DNA of 64,000 bases from Microbacterium oleivorans (lineage in GTDB: Bacteria; Actinomycetota; Actinomycetes; Actinomycetales; Microbacteriaceae), in contig NZ_MAYO01000003.1 in the NCBI RefSeq assembly GCF_001691565.1, positions 62,001 to 126,000 on the forward strand, written 5' to 3'. A program made the translations under genes and the position numbers. Positions 55,302 to 63,551 of this stretch are shown one piece after another. The notes under the pieces were generated by a model. The model worked only from the letters and a program-made list of their open reading frames with translations, ran no database searches and was not told the DNA's origin. Positions within the stretch are counted from its first letter, which is position 1. Each line of letters starts with the position of its first letter.

Positions 55302-56291
55302 ATGGTGAGCCTGACTGCCGACATGAGTCCTCTGCACCCCGACCGGAACCTCGCGCTGGAGCTCGTCCGCGCGACCGAGGCGGCGGCGATCCGCTCGGTG
55401 CCCTTCATCGGCCGGGGGAAGAAGGAGCTCGCCGACGGGGCAGCTGTCGACGCGATGCGCGCCTTCCTCACGACGGTGAACTTCGACGGCGTCATCGTCA
55501 TCGGCGAGGGGGAGAAGGACAACGCGCCGATGCTGTTCAACGGCGAACGCGTCGGCACCGGCCGAGGACCGCAGTGCGACATCGCCGTCGACCCCATCGA
55601 CGGCACGACGCTGACGGCTGAGGGGCGCAACAACGCGCTCTCGGTCATCGCCGTCGCCGACCGCGGCGCGATGCTGGACGCCTCGACCGTGTTCTACATG
55701 GACAAGATCGTGACGGGACCCGCCGGCGTCGGAGTCGTCGACATCCGGCTTCCGATCGCCGAGAACATCCACCGTCTCGCCAAGGCGCTCGACAAGCCCG
55801 TCGATGAGCTCGTCGTATCGGTGCTGAATCGCCCTCGGCATGCGCAGCTCATCGACGAGATCCGGGATGCCGGGGCCGGGACCCGGCTCATGAGCGACGG
55901 CGACGTCGCCGGCGGCATCAACGCGGCACGCCACAACGCTCGTACCGACATGTGCGTGGGCATCGGCGGCAGTCCCGAGGGCATCGTGACCGCGTGCGCC
56001 ATCAAGGCGCTGGGTGGGCACATCCAGGGGCGACTCTGGGCCCGCGATGACGACGAGAAGCAGCGTGGGATCGACGCGGGGCTGAAGCTCGACGATCACG
56101 TGTACGAGGCGGACGATCTCGTGCGCGGGAACAACACGCTCTTCGTGGCGACGGGCGTCACCAACGGCGAACTCGTCGGGGGCGTGCGCCGGGTCGGCGA
56201 CTTCGTCTACACCGAGAGCGTCGTTCTCCGCGGAGCCTCGGGAACGCTGCGCCGGATCTCGTCGGAACACCTCACTTCCAAGTGGCTCTGA
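55302..56291 (+). CDS. glpX: Class II fructose-1,6-bisphosphatase
   Basis: A 329-residue Mg/Mn enzyme of gluconeogenesis. VIVIGEGEKDNAPML, AVDPIDGTTLTAEGRNNALSVIAV (metal-binding DPIDGT), SDGDVAGGI and GIGGSPEGIVTACAIKALGG are the GlpX signatures. In mycobacteria glpX sits next to fumC; here it faces fba instead. Confidence 0.96.
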   Translation: MVSLTADMSPLHPDRNLALELVRATEAAAIRSVPFIGRGKKELADGAAVDAMRAFLTTVNFDGVIVIGEGEKDNAPMLFNGERVGTGRGPQCDIAVDPIDGTTLTAEGRNNALSVIAVADRGAMLDASTVFYMDKIVTGPAGVGVVDIRLPIAENIHRLAKALDKPVDELVVSVLNRPRHAQLIDEIRDAGAGTRLMSDGDVAGGINAARHNARTDMCVGIGGSPEGIVTACAIKALGGHIQGRLWARDDDEKQRGIDAGLKLDDHVYEADDLVRGNNTLFVATGVTNGELVGGVRRVGDFVYTESVVLRGASGTLRRISSEHLTSKWL

Positions 56292-56429
56292 CGCCGGTGT
56301 GCAGCTGACGCGTCGCGCCGTCGGACACGCGCGCGGAGCGTCAACCCAGGATCACGGACGACCCCTCTGGCACAATGGGCCGTGGTGTCAGCGGTCCCCG
56401 GCACTTGTCACCGCCCCTCAGGAGTTCCC

Positions 56430-56711
56430 ATGTCCACCGCATCCAGTGACCCGCGCACAGGTCAGCTCTCGCTCACCGGTCACCTGCCCGTCACGCCGAC
56501 GGGGCAGATCCCGATCGTCGGCCAGGCGACGGGCGGCGTACGTCCGGTGACGGCTCAGGTTCCGGTCGTCGACGACCCCGCGCGGCGTCCCGACGTGCTG
56601 CTGCGCCGCCGGATGCCCCCCGGTCACGAGATCAACGCGTGGTGGATGATCGGCGCGTTCCTCGCCGTCTCGCTCGGCGTGATCGGGCTCATGACGTTCT
56701 TCCCCGCCTGA
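56430..56711 (+). CDS. Small membrane protein with degenerate PTGQ repeats
   Basis: A 93-residue protein. Residues about 9-40 contain loosely repeated TGQLSLTGHLPV / TGQIPIVGQATG units; one C-terminal membrane helix lies at about 70-91. ATG 56430 has AGGAG 8 nt upstream. Its last 23 nt overlap the convergent rmuC gene. No family recognised. Confidence 0.65.
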   Translation: MSTASSDPRTGQLSLTGHLPVTPTGQIPIVGQATGGVRPVTAQVPVVDDPARRPDVLLRRRMPPGHEINAWWMIGAFLAVSLGVIGLMTFFPA

Positions 56712-57987
56712 CACCCGCGTCGGTCGCCAGCCTGTCGCGCAGCTCGCCCACGTCGGCCGTGTCGGCGAGGTCGTCGAGGAGCTCCGGCGCCGTCAGGCGA
56801 CGCGTCGTGGATTCGATCGGCTGCGGAGAGGACAGCGCCTCGAGCTGAGTGTCGTCGATCCCCGGGAATCGCCTCGCGCTGACGAGGACGCGCGACTCGA
56901 GTGAGCCGGCGAATCGGTTGTAGCTGTCGACGGTGCGTTCGATGGCTCGACGCAGATCGTCCGCATGCCCGGCGAGCGATCCCAGCCGGTGGTACAGCTC
57001 GTTCCCCAGGTCGAAGAGCCTCCGCGCCTCGGAGGACACCTCCTGCTGCGTCCACGTATAGGCGACGGTCTTCAGGACGGCCCAGAGGTTCACCGGCGAA
57101 GCGAGCGCCACCCGCCGCCCGAAGGCGTACTCGAGCAGCGCAGGGTCCTCCTCCAACGCGGCCGCGAGCAGCGACTCGCTCGGGATGAAGCAGACGACGA
57201 ATTCGGGGCTCGACGGCATCCCCGCCCAGTAACGCTTCTTCGCGAGCGCATCGATGTGAGCGCGCACGGCGGCGACGTGTTTCGCCAGCAGGCGCGATCG
57301 TCGAGCCGCTTCCTCGCCGACCGCGGTGACGGGGATCGCGCTCGCTTCCAGATAGGCGTGGAAGGGGGCCTTCGCGTCGACGGCGAGGGCCTTCTGCCCC
57401 GGGAGGCGGACGATCAGATCAGGTCGTCCGCTCCCGGCATCCGAGGAGACGGAGGCCTGCGTGTCGAAGTCGACGTACCGCGTGAGGCCTGCCGACTCGA
57501 CGATCCGACGCAGTTGCGTCTCGCCCCAGACTCCCCGGGTGCCGTTGGATCTGAGCGCGCCGGCGAGGGACTCGGTCGTCGCGCGCAGCGCCTCGTCGGA
57601 TTCCGCTGAGCGCCGCAGCTGCTCGGCAAGAGAGCCGAACTGCTCCTGTCGATCGCGCTCGAGGTGGTCCACCTTCTCCTGCATCGCGGAAAGGGTCTCT
57701 TGGACGGGCGCCAGGGCGCGGAGGATCGTCTGCTCGCGTCGTTCGCGCTCGTCGCGCGCAGCCTGCTCGGCGTGCACCCGGCTGGTCACGTCGCGGTGCA
57801 GCGCGCGCTGCTGGTCGAGCTGCGTCCGAAGGGCGTCTCTCGCCGCTTCTGCCGCCGATGCGCGCGCCTCCAGACTGACGCGGCGATTCGCCTCGCGCGC
57901 GGCGACGAGCGCCCCGGCCGCGAGTGCGCCCGCGATGAGGCAGACGAGGGCGAGGACGGTGACGAAGGCGGCATCCATGTCGTTCAT
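56689..57987 (-). CDS. rmuC: RmuC-family DNA recombination protein
   Basis: About 432 residues. An N-terminal membrane helix (about 4-26) and a long coiled coil (about 30-135, ARASAAEAARDALRTQLDQQRALH...) lead into the RmuC nuclease-like domain: GVWGETQLRRIVESAGL, RPDLIVRLPGQKALAVDAKAPFHAYL (restriction-like D...DxK) and SPVNLWAVLKTVAYTW. RmuC limits inversion at short inverted repeats in E. coli. Start is uncertain (ATG 57978, 57987 or 58008; no clear SD). Confidence 0.92.
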   Translation of the reverse strand: MNDMDAAFVTVLALVCLIAGALAAGALVAAREANRRVSLEARASAAEAARDALRTQLDQQRALHRDVTSRVHAEQAARDERERREQTILRALAPVQETLSAMQEKVDHLERDRQEQFGSLAEQLRRSAESDEALRATTESLAGALRSNGTRGVWGETQLRRIVESAGLTRYVDFDTQASVSSDAGSGRPDLIVRLPGQKALAVDAKAPFHAYLEASAIPVTAVGEEAARRSRLLAKHVAAVRAHIDALAKKRYWAGMPSSPEFVVCFIPSESLLAAALEEDPALLEYAFGRRVALASPVNLWAVLKTVAYTWTQQEVSSEARRLFDLGNELYHRLGSLAGHADDLRRAIERTVDSYNRFAGSLESRVLVSARRFPGIDDTQLEALSSPQPIESTTRRLTAPELLDDLADTADVGELRDRLATDAGVRRGRTS

Positions 57988-58037
57988 CGTGCCGGAGGCC
58001 ACAGACATCGCGGCTGTGCCGGGCGGTCCGGTTCCCC

Positions 58038-58628
58038 TCAGGCCGCCGACGCCGGCACCGGCTGCGGGATCTGCGGGATCCGGACGCCGAGGAGCATCGC
58101 CAGCTCCACGAGATCCTGTGCGCCGGCGCGCGCGGCGGCGTCGATGACGATGTGGGCGCAGGCGAGAGCGTCGGCGGTCGCATCGTGGTGCGCGAAGTCC
58201 AGGTGCCCGGCGGCCGCGGCGACGAACGGCAGCCGATACGACGGCAGATCGTACGTCTTCCGCGCGACGTGCAGGCTGCAGAGGTACCGCGCGGGCGGTG
58301 CGACATGGCCGGTGACCTCGCACGCGCTGCGAAGCACCCGCATGTCGAAGCCGGCGTTGTGAGCCACGAGGATGTCGTCGCCGACGAAGTCGAGCAGGCG
58401 GGGCATCTGATCGGCCCAGGTGTCCGCCGTCACGACGTCGTCCTCACGAATGCCGTGGATGCCGACGTTGATCTCGAAGAACCGGTCGTGTCCTGATGGC
58501 GGGCGGATGAGCCACCCTTCGGACGCGACGACCTGACCGTTCCGAACGCGGGCGAGCCCGACGGCGCAGGCGGAGGCGTTGGAGGAGTTCGCCGTCTCGA
58601 AATCGATCGCGGTGAAGTCCAGACCCAT
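58038..58628 (-). CDS. DnaQ-like 3'-5' exonuclease
   Basis: A 196-residue stand-alone DEDD exonuclease. ExoI FTAIDFETANSS (first Asp/Glu), ExoII VAHNAGFDMRVL, ExoIII HHDATADALACAHIV (DEDDh His-Asp). It resembles the epsilon proofreading subunit but is short, and could act in repair or RNA turnover. GAAGG lies just before ATG 58628. Upstream of rmuC on the same strand, so possibly one transcript. Confidence 0.9.
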   Translation of the reverse strand: MGLDFTAIDFETANSSNASACAVGLARVRNGQVVASEGWLIRPPSGHDRFFEINVGIHGIREDDVVTADTWADQMPRLLDFVGDDILVAHNAGFDMRVLRSACEVTGHVAPPARYLCSLHVARKTYDLPSYRLPFVAAAAGHLDFAHHDATADALACAHIVIDAAARAGAQDLVELAMLLGVRIPQIPQPVPASAA

Positions 58629-58722
58629 GCCTTCACCCTCGCCGCGGGTGCCGCCACGGCGACGGAGGCGCGCCGCCCGCGGTCTCACCCGGTTCCGTCG
58701 CGGGCTCATGCCACCTGCCGCG

Positions 58723-58728
58723 TAGAGT
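58723..58728 (+). promoter_or_regulatory. -10 box TAGAGT for ychF
   Basis: The predicted start point (about 58735) falls between ATG 58731 and GTG 58737, favouring the GTG with an essentially absent leader. Confidence 0.4.
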
Positions 58729-58736
58729 GGATGCCC

Positions 58737-59828
58737 GTGGCTCTCACCATCGGAATCGTCGGACTGCCCAACGTCGGCAAGTCCACCCTCTTCAACGCTC
58801 TCACCAAGAATGACGTGCTCGCGGCGAACTACCCGTTCGCGACGATCGAGCCGAACGTCGGCGTGGTGAACCTGCCGGATCCTCGCCTCGACACGCTGGC
58901 CGAGATCTTCTCCTCGGAGCGGATCCTTCCGGCGACCGTGTCGTTCGTCGACATCGCCGGCATCGTGCGCGGCGCCAGCGAGGGTGAGGGGCTCGGCAAC
59001 AAGTTCCTCGCCAACATCCGCGAGGCCGACGCCATCGCGCAGGTCGTCCGCGGGTTCGCCGACGACGACGTCGTGCACGTCGACGGAGCGGTGAACCCGA
59101 AGAACGACATGGAGACGATCAACGCCGAACTCCAGCTCGCCGACCTCGAGACGCTCGAGAAGGCGATCACGCGCTACGAGAAGGAAGTCCGCGGCAAGAA
59201 GCTCGACCCGTCGGTCCTCGAGGCCGCGAAGGCCGCGCAGGAGGCGCTCCAGAGGGGTGAACTCCTCTCGGCATCCGGGATCGATCTGACGCCCATCCGC
59301 GAGCTGGGCCTGCTCAGCGCGAAGCCGTTCATCTTCGTCTTCAACGTGGATGAGGCGGTCTTGACGGATGCCGCGCGCAAGGCCGAACTCGCCGCGCTCG
59401 TCGCGCCCGCGCAGGCCGTCTTCCTCGACGCGAAGATCGAATCGGAGCTCGCCGAGCTCGACCCCGAGGACGCGGCCGAACTACTCGCCTCGACCGGCCA
59501 GGACGAGTCGGGCCTCGACCAGCTCGCGCGCGTCGGATTCGACACCCTGGGGCTGCAGACCTACCTGACGGCAGGCCCCAAGGAGGCTCGCGCCTGGACG
59601 ATCGGCAAGGGCTGGAAGGCGCCGCAGTCAGCGGGCGTCATCCACACCGACTTCGAGAAGGGCTTCATCAAGGCCGAGGTCATCTCGTTCGAGGACCTGG
59701 TCGCGACGGGGTCGGTCCAAGAGGCGCGTGCCAAGGGCAAGGCACGCCTCGAGGGCAAGGACTACATCATGCAGGACGGCGACGTCGTGGAGTTCCGTAT
59801 CGGAAACACATCTGGCGGGTCGAAGTAG
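58737..59828 (+). CDS. ychF: Redox-regulated ATPase/GTPase YchF
   Basis: A 363-residue Obg-superfamily P-loop protein. G1 GLPNVGKSTLFNAL, G2 region NYPFATIEPNVG, G3 FVDIAGIVRGASEGEGLGN, NVDEA in place of NKxD (explaining ATP preference), and a C-terminal TGS domain (TYLTAGPKEARAWTI, GKARLEGKDYIMQDGDVVEFRI). It associates with ribosomes and stress responses. GTG 58737 gives the family's usual VALTIGIVGLPN start; ATG 58731 would add two residues. Confidence 0.95.
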   Translation: MALTIGIVGLPNVGKSTLFNALTKNDVLAANYPFATIEPNVGVVNLPDPRLDTLAEIFSSERILPATVSFVDIAGIVRGASEGEGLGNKFLANIREADAIAQVVRGFADDDVVHVDGAVNPKNDMETINAELQLADLETLEKAITRYEKEVRGKKLDPSVLEAAKAAQEALQRGELLSASGIDLTPIRELGLLSAKPFIFVFNVDEAVLTDAARKAELAALVAPAQAVFLDAKIESELAELDPEDAAELLASTGQDESGLDQLARVGFDTLGLQTYLTAGPKEARAWTIGKGWKAPQSAGVIHTDFEKGFIKAEVISFEDLVATGSVQEARAKGKARLEGKDYIMQDGDVVEFRIGNTSGGSK

Positions 59829-59831
59829 CCT

Positions 59832-60359
59832 GTGGTGGCATCGGACTGGGAGTGCGCCGCGTGCGGTACGTCAGCCCCTGACGAGCGTGAGGGTCGGGCG
59901 CAATTCTGTTCTGATTGCCGAAACGCTCGAGGGATCTACAAGACCACACAGGGGAACCTACGTAGTGGATTCAATCGCACCAACAAGGGATCGCCGACGC
60001 TGGGATTCGCGATCGACGATTTTTGTCGGTGGCGAAAGTCGCAGGAACTGATCTGCGCCTACTGCGGTATCAGCGAGCGCGACCTCTCGGCAGTGGGGAT
60101 GCGGAGTCAGATACAGCGAATCGTGAAGGTGCTCGGTGTGGACCGTGTCGATAGTGGGGCGGGGTACGAGCTCGACAATCTCGTGCCCTGCTGCTTCGTT
60201 TGTAATCAGATCAAAGGCGACCGGTTCACCGCTAACGAGATGGCACTGATTGGTCCCGCGGTCGGCGAGATCTGGTCGAGGCGGCTTGGTGGTTACTTGC
60301 CAGAGCGGGAGTTCGTGAACTCCGTCGAAGAGGGACAGGGTGGGTTCAACATTGACTGA
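59832..60359 (+). CDS. HNH endonuclease-like protein with zinc-finger N-terminus, low-GC insert
   Basis: About 175 residues starting 3 nt after the ychF stop (GTG 59832 or 59835). N-terminal CAACG...CSDC is a zinc ribbon. CAYCGI at about 75 and DRVDSGAGYELDNLVPCCFVCNQIKGD form an HNH core with two C-x2-C pairs, a pattern seen in phage and mobile HNH proteins. Base composition is clearly less GC-rich and codon use less biased (TTT, ATA, GGA occur) than flanking genes, suggesting acquisition. No intron, intein or integrase is visible. Confidence 0.75.
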   Translation: MVASDWECAACGTSAPDEREGRAQFCSDCRNARGIYKTTQGNLRSGFNRTNKGSPTLGFAIDDFCRWRKSQELICAYCGISERDLSAVGMRSQIQRIVKVLGVDRVDSGAGYELDNLVPCCFVCNQIKGDRFTANEMALIGPAVGEIWSRRLGGYLPEREFVNSVEEGQGGFNID

Positions 60360-60489
60360 GAGCCTGGTCGAGTTTCGCTTCAACAACTAGTCGCGGAGTC
60401 GACGGACGATCGGCCGGCGTGTCAGCGTCGCTGGTGCGCCGGACTCACGGCCGATCCGACGCGTGACGGGTGGGCGATGACCGTGGCTG

Positions 60490-61173
60490 TCAGAGCGGAA
60501 GGCGGGTCTCGTCGGTGATCGGGCTGAATCGCCGGACGTAGGCGCGCTGCAGGAGGCGGTCCAGTAACGAGTATCCCCGCAGCTCCCGCACCGGACCGCT
60601 GACCGGCATGCCCAACTCCCTGAGGAGCCATCGCGCTTCGGGTGTCCACCGGGCGGTTCCAGCCATCTGCACGGCTCGATCGGCGAGGACGTCCTCGTCG
60701 TGGGCTTTCGCAAGCTTCCACGCGTGCGCGATCTGGTACGGCCTCGCGAGGGAGGTGGTGGATGCCGCGATCTCGCCCGCGAGCCACATGGTGATCACGG
60801 ATCCGATCGTCGGCAGGCGTGTGATCAGCGGGATCAGCAGCGCTTCGACGTCCAGGATCATCGGATCCTTCGTCGCTTCGTCGATGTCGCGGTACACGCG
60901 TCGCGACGCGCCGGGGAGGTCCGACAGCGAAAGGCTGGCGGCGTTCATCGCGTCGGACAGCGGGCGACCGTCTCTCAGAACGACCGCGCCGACGGAGAGC
61001 TGATGCTCGTGCGCGTCGAACTTCGCCGTCCCCAGGTACACCCACCAGCGAAGCTCGGGCGTCTCGAGGATCCATTCGTCGCCGCGCCGCTCGAATCCCG
61101 CCCGTGTGAACACCCGAGTCAGCTCCCGGGTCCGCGCGCCGCGCGACCACTTCTTCGCCATCTCACCCGTCAC
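60490..61173 (-). CDS. Conserved hypothetical protein
   Basis: A 227-residue soluble protein. The start has KKWSRGARTRELTRVFTRAGFERRGDEWILETPELRWWVYLGTAKFD, reminiscent of the DUF4304-type opening (helix, then F-x-x-x-G-x-x-W strand), but I cannot confirm the family. The rest is helical with ARPYQIAHAWKLAKAHDE. GTG 61173 follows TAGCCT by 6 nt. The 130 bases between it and the HNH gene hold nothing recognisable. Confidence 0.65.
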   Translation of the reverse strand: MTGEMAKKWSRGARTRELTRVFTRAGFERRGDEWILETPELRWWVYLGTAKFDAHEHQLSVGAVVLRDGRPLSDAMNAASLSLSDLPGASRRVYRDIDEATKDPMILDVEALLIPLITRLPTIGSVITMWLAGEIAASTTSLARPYQIAHAWKLAKAHDEDVLADRAVQMAGTARWTPEARWLLRELGMPVSGPVRELRGYSLLDRLLQRAYVRRFSPITDETRLPL

Positions 61174-61179
61174 ACTGCG

Positions 61180-61185
61180 AGGCTA
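61180..61185 (-). promoter_or_regulatory. -10 box TAGCCT, leaderless hypothetical gene
   Basis: TAGCCT on the minus strand, 6 nt from GTG 61173. Confidence 0.45.
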
Positions 61186-61322
61186 ACGCGCGCGGCTCCT
61201 TTCGCCCGACGGGCGTCCATCCTCTCTCGGGTAGGGTTTCCTGTTGGCCGGACAGCACTCCGTGCGAGCGGCCCGCCCCTCGACCTCTTCGTCGGGGGCC
61301 GCGTCACCAACTGAGGATCCCC

Positions 61323-62096
61323 ATGACACAGATTCAGCGCCAGGTGTTCGACGCCGAGGCTCGTGCCATCCCGTTCATCGACGAGGGGGATGGCCCCGCC
61401 CTCGTCCTCGTCCCCGCGCAGGGCCTCGACGTCGCCTACCTCGGCGGGCTCGCGAGCATCCTCGAGGAGGAGGGCTTCCGGATCGTCCGGATCGGCTCGC
61501 GCCGTCCCGGGGAGTCGGCCGCCTCCATGCACGACCTGGCCCAGGACGTTGTGGACGTGCTCGACCACCTCGACATCGGTTCCGCGTGGATCGGCGGTCA
61601 CGCCTTCGGCGGTGCGGTCGCCCGCACCGTGGCGCTCGACCACCCGGGCCGTGCGAACGGTGTGCTCCTGCTCGGCGTCGAGGCGGCCCGCGCGCTCGCT
61701 GACGACGCCGCCCGCGCGTTGCAGAGCGCCTTCTCGGCACCCGTGGACGCTCCCGACGCCGACGCCGTTCGTACCCTCGTCGGGCCTGGGATCTCCATCC
61801 CGGTGGCGTGGGACGTCTTCGCGCGGTCGCGCGACCCCCAGGTGGAGGAGCTGCAGAGTGCTGCGCTCGCCTCGACTCCGGTCGCGGAGTGGGCGAGTCT
61901 CGCCCCGTCACTGCCCATCCTCATCATCCAGGGCGCCGAGGACCCGATCACTCCGCCGGTCAACGGCGATGACCTGCAGGCGACGGCGGCGGACCGGACG
62001 AGCGTCGTCCGGCTCCCGGACACCGGACACCTGTTCCCGATGACACACCCCGGTGAGACGGCGTTCCAGATCGAGGACTACCTCGGCTGGGACTGA
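61323..62096 (+). CDS. Alpha/beta-hydrolase-fold protein lacking the nucleophile
   Basis: A 257-residue protein. The nucleophile elbow, normally G-x-S-x-G, reads GGHAFGGAVA, with Ala where Ser should be. The acid IQGAEDPITP and base PDTGHLFPM are intact. The N-terminus FIDEGDGPALVLVPAQGLD replaces the usual HG oxyanion motif. It may be catalytically inactive, or use a mechanism like the cofactor-free haloperoxidase/dioxygenase relatives. It stands alone with no clear SD. Confidence 0.85.
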   Translation: MTQIQRQVFDAEARAIPFIDEGDGPALVLVPAQGLDVAYLGGLASILEEEGFRIVRIGSRRPGESAASMHDLAQDVVDVLDHLDIGSAWIGGHAFGGAVARTVALDHPGRANGVLLLGVEAARALADDAARALQSAFSAPVDAPDADAVRTLVGPGISIPVAWDVFARSRDPQVEELQSAALASTPVAEWASLAPSLPILIIQGAEDPITPPVNGDDLQATAADRTSVVRLPDTGHLFPMTHPGETAFQIEDYLGWD

Positions 62097-62125
62097 CCCG
62101 GAGGCGGTGCGCCGGCGTCGACGCG

Positions 62126-63058
62126 TCAGCGGCGGAGCGTCTCGTGGGGCTGCTCGCCGAACTCGGCGCGGTAGTGCTGAGCGAACCGGGGAAGATGGGC
62201 GAACCCCCAGCGCCGGGCGATCTCGGCGACCGTCGTGGCGTCGGCATCCGATGTCATGAGGTCCCGTCGTACGGCCTGAAGCCGCTCTGCACGGACGTAC
62301 GCCGCGGGCGTCATGCCGAGGGTGCGCTGGAAGGCGCTCTGCAGACCTCGGACGCTGAGCCCCGCAGCCGCGGCGATGTCCGCGACGCTGAGCGGCTCAC
62401 CGAGGTTGTCGTCGATGAACGCGGTGGCCCGGCGTACTCCGCGTGAGCCGCCGGACGCCTCTTCCGTGTCCGCGTCGATGCCGAACGTGCTGACCGTGGC
62501 GGCGAACACGGCGTCGACCGCAGCCTGTCGGATCAGGTCGTTGTGAAGCAATACCTCGTCGTCGAAGATCTGCCCGACGTGCGTGATCGTCGATTCCCAG
62601 TGTCGCTGCAGCTCCGGCGTCAATGCGCCGGAGTGGGGGAAACGACCGTGTGCGCCCAGGTCGAGTCCGGTGAACGCCCCGAGCGCGGGGAGCCCGATTC
62701 CGACCACCTCTGCGTTGACCGAGGACGACCAGGTCTCGGCCGTGCCCGGGCTGAGCAGGAACGGTGCGTCCACGTCCACGCGGGACCCGTTCGACTCGGC
62801 GCGGAGGCCCCCGTCATCGAGGCGCGCAACGCCGACGTAGCCGCGGACGTCGATGTGCGAATGGAGGAAGCCGGTCGTCTGGAACCTCGTGACCTGCAGT
62901 CGCTCGTCGCCCAGGATCCGCTGGCGCAGGGAGAAGGTGCCATCCGTCTCTCGGATCGATGCCCCCGCCGCGACCTGCTGCAGCAGTGCGGCAGCGGCCT
63001 CGGCGTCGAGGGCCTCTCGCGTCACGTCGACGACGCGGGGGCCGTGGTCAGGAGACAT
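62126..63058 (-). CDS. AraC-family transcriptional regulator
   Basis: A 310-residue regulator. Residues about 40-180 form a beta-rich AraC-type ligand/dimer domain. The C-terminal double helix-turn-helix (about 205-308) has FIDDNLGEPLSVADIAAAAGLSVRGLQSAFQRTLGMTPAAYVRAERL and VAEIARRWGFAHLPRFAQHYRAEFGEQP, the family signature. ATG 63058 has a TAGAGA box 6 nt upstream. Ligand unknown; the partial gene at 63552 looks like a paralogue. Confidence 0.92.
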   Translation of the reverse strand: MSPDHGPRVVDVTREALDAEAAAALLQQVAAGASIRETDGTFSLRQRILGDERLQVTRFQTTGFLHSHIDVRGYVGVARLDDGGLRAESNGSRVDVDAPFLLSPGTAETWSSSVNAEVVGIGLPALGAFTGLDLGAHGRFPHSGALTPELQRHWESTITHVGQIFDDEVLLHNDLIRQAAVDAVFAATVSTFGIDADTEEASGGSRGVRRATAFIDDNLGEPLSVADIAAAAGLSVRGLQSAFQRTLGMTPAAYVRAERLQAVRRDLMTSDADATTVAEIARRWGFAHLPRFAQHYRAEFGEQPHETLRR

Positions 63059-63064
63059 GGATCA

Positions 63065-63070
63065 TCTCTA
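63065..63070 (-). promoter_or_regulatory. Candidate -10 box (TAGAGA) for the AraC gene
   Basis: A weaker match ending in A, 6 nt from ATG 63058. Confidence 0.3.
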
Positions 63071-63075
63071 CGGTC

Positions 63076-63408
63076 TCATTCCATGGCTTCGCTGGGTGCG
63101 CGGGTGGCGGAACCCTGCGGTTCGGGAATCACGTAGAGACCCGATGGGGAGTTCGCGACGTGGCTGAGGGCATCGAGCCACGCCGGGTTCAACGACGGCT
63201 GCCGGCTGCCGAAGTACTGCCAGTTCAGGTCGGCACCGGGGTGCAGCCACACCACCTGACGACCGTCGCCGAGGCTCTGGTCGTTGCGCCACATGAAGGT
63301 GAAGGCCTCCCCGCGGCGAAGCTTGGTGGTGATCACGAGCTGCAGATGCGCGAGGAGTCGATCCTCGAATTCGGCGCGGATGCGGTCGTTGTAGATGAAC
63401 TTGCCCAC
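63076..63408 (-). CDS. DUF7882-type conserved Microbacteriaceae protein
   Basis: A 110-residue protein. MGKFIYNDRIRAEFEDRLLAHLQLVITTKLRRGEAFTFMWRND and VVWLHPGADLNWQYFGSRQPSLNPAWLDALSHVANSPSGLYVIPEP fit a family common in Microbacteriaceae, usually in several copies and sometimes mislabelled as DNA ligase. It has no ligase motif. GAGAGGA precedes GTG 63408. Between two AraC-type genes; function unknown. Confidence 0.8.
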   Translation of the reverse strand: MGKFIYNDRIRAEFEDRLLAHLQLVITTKLRRGEAFTFMWRNDQSLGDGRQVVWLHPGADLNWQYFGSRQPSLNPAWLDALSHVANSPSGLYVIPEPQGSATRAPSEAME

Positions 63409-63432
63409 TGGGTCCTCTCACGGGGTCGTGAT

Positions 63433-63464
63433 ATCCATTATGCGCACATGATCCGTAATGCGCA
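63433..63464. repeat. Direct repeat ATCC-x-T-x-ATGCGCA, candidate AraC operator
   Basis: ATCCATTATGCGCA (63433-63446) and ATCCGTAATGCGCA (63451-63464) match at 12 of 14 positions with an 18-bp period. They lie between the DUF7882-type gene and the divergent gene at 63552. Direct repeats near two helical turns apart suit AraC-type binding. Confidence 0.5.
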
Positions 63465-63551
63465 GTATCCGGGCGGTCCTCCCCGTCATGGACGGACGTA
63501 GGCTCGGATCGGATCCCGTCGAACCGCAGGCGATGGGAGGGAAAGGACAGC

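Noticed and set aside
59832..60359. Group I intron or intein homing endonuclease
   Set aside because: No interrupted host gene, splice motifs or intein blocks; ychF upstream is intact.
63076..63408. ATP-dependent DNA ligase (a label such proteins sometimes receive)
   Set aside because: At 110 residues it has no KxDG motif or nucleotidyltransferase domain.
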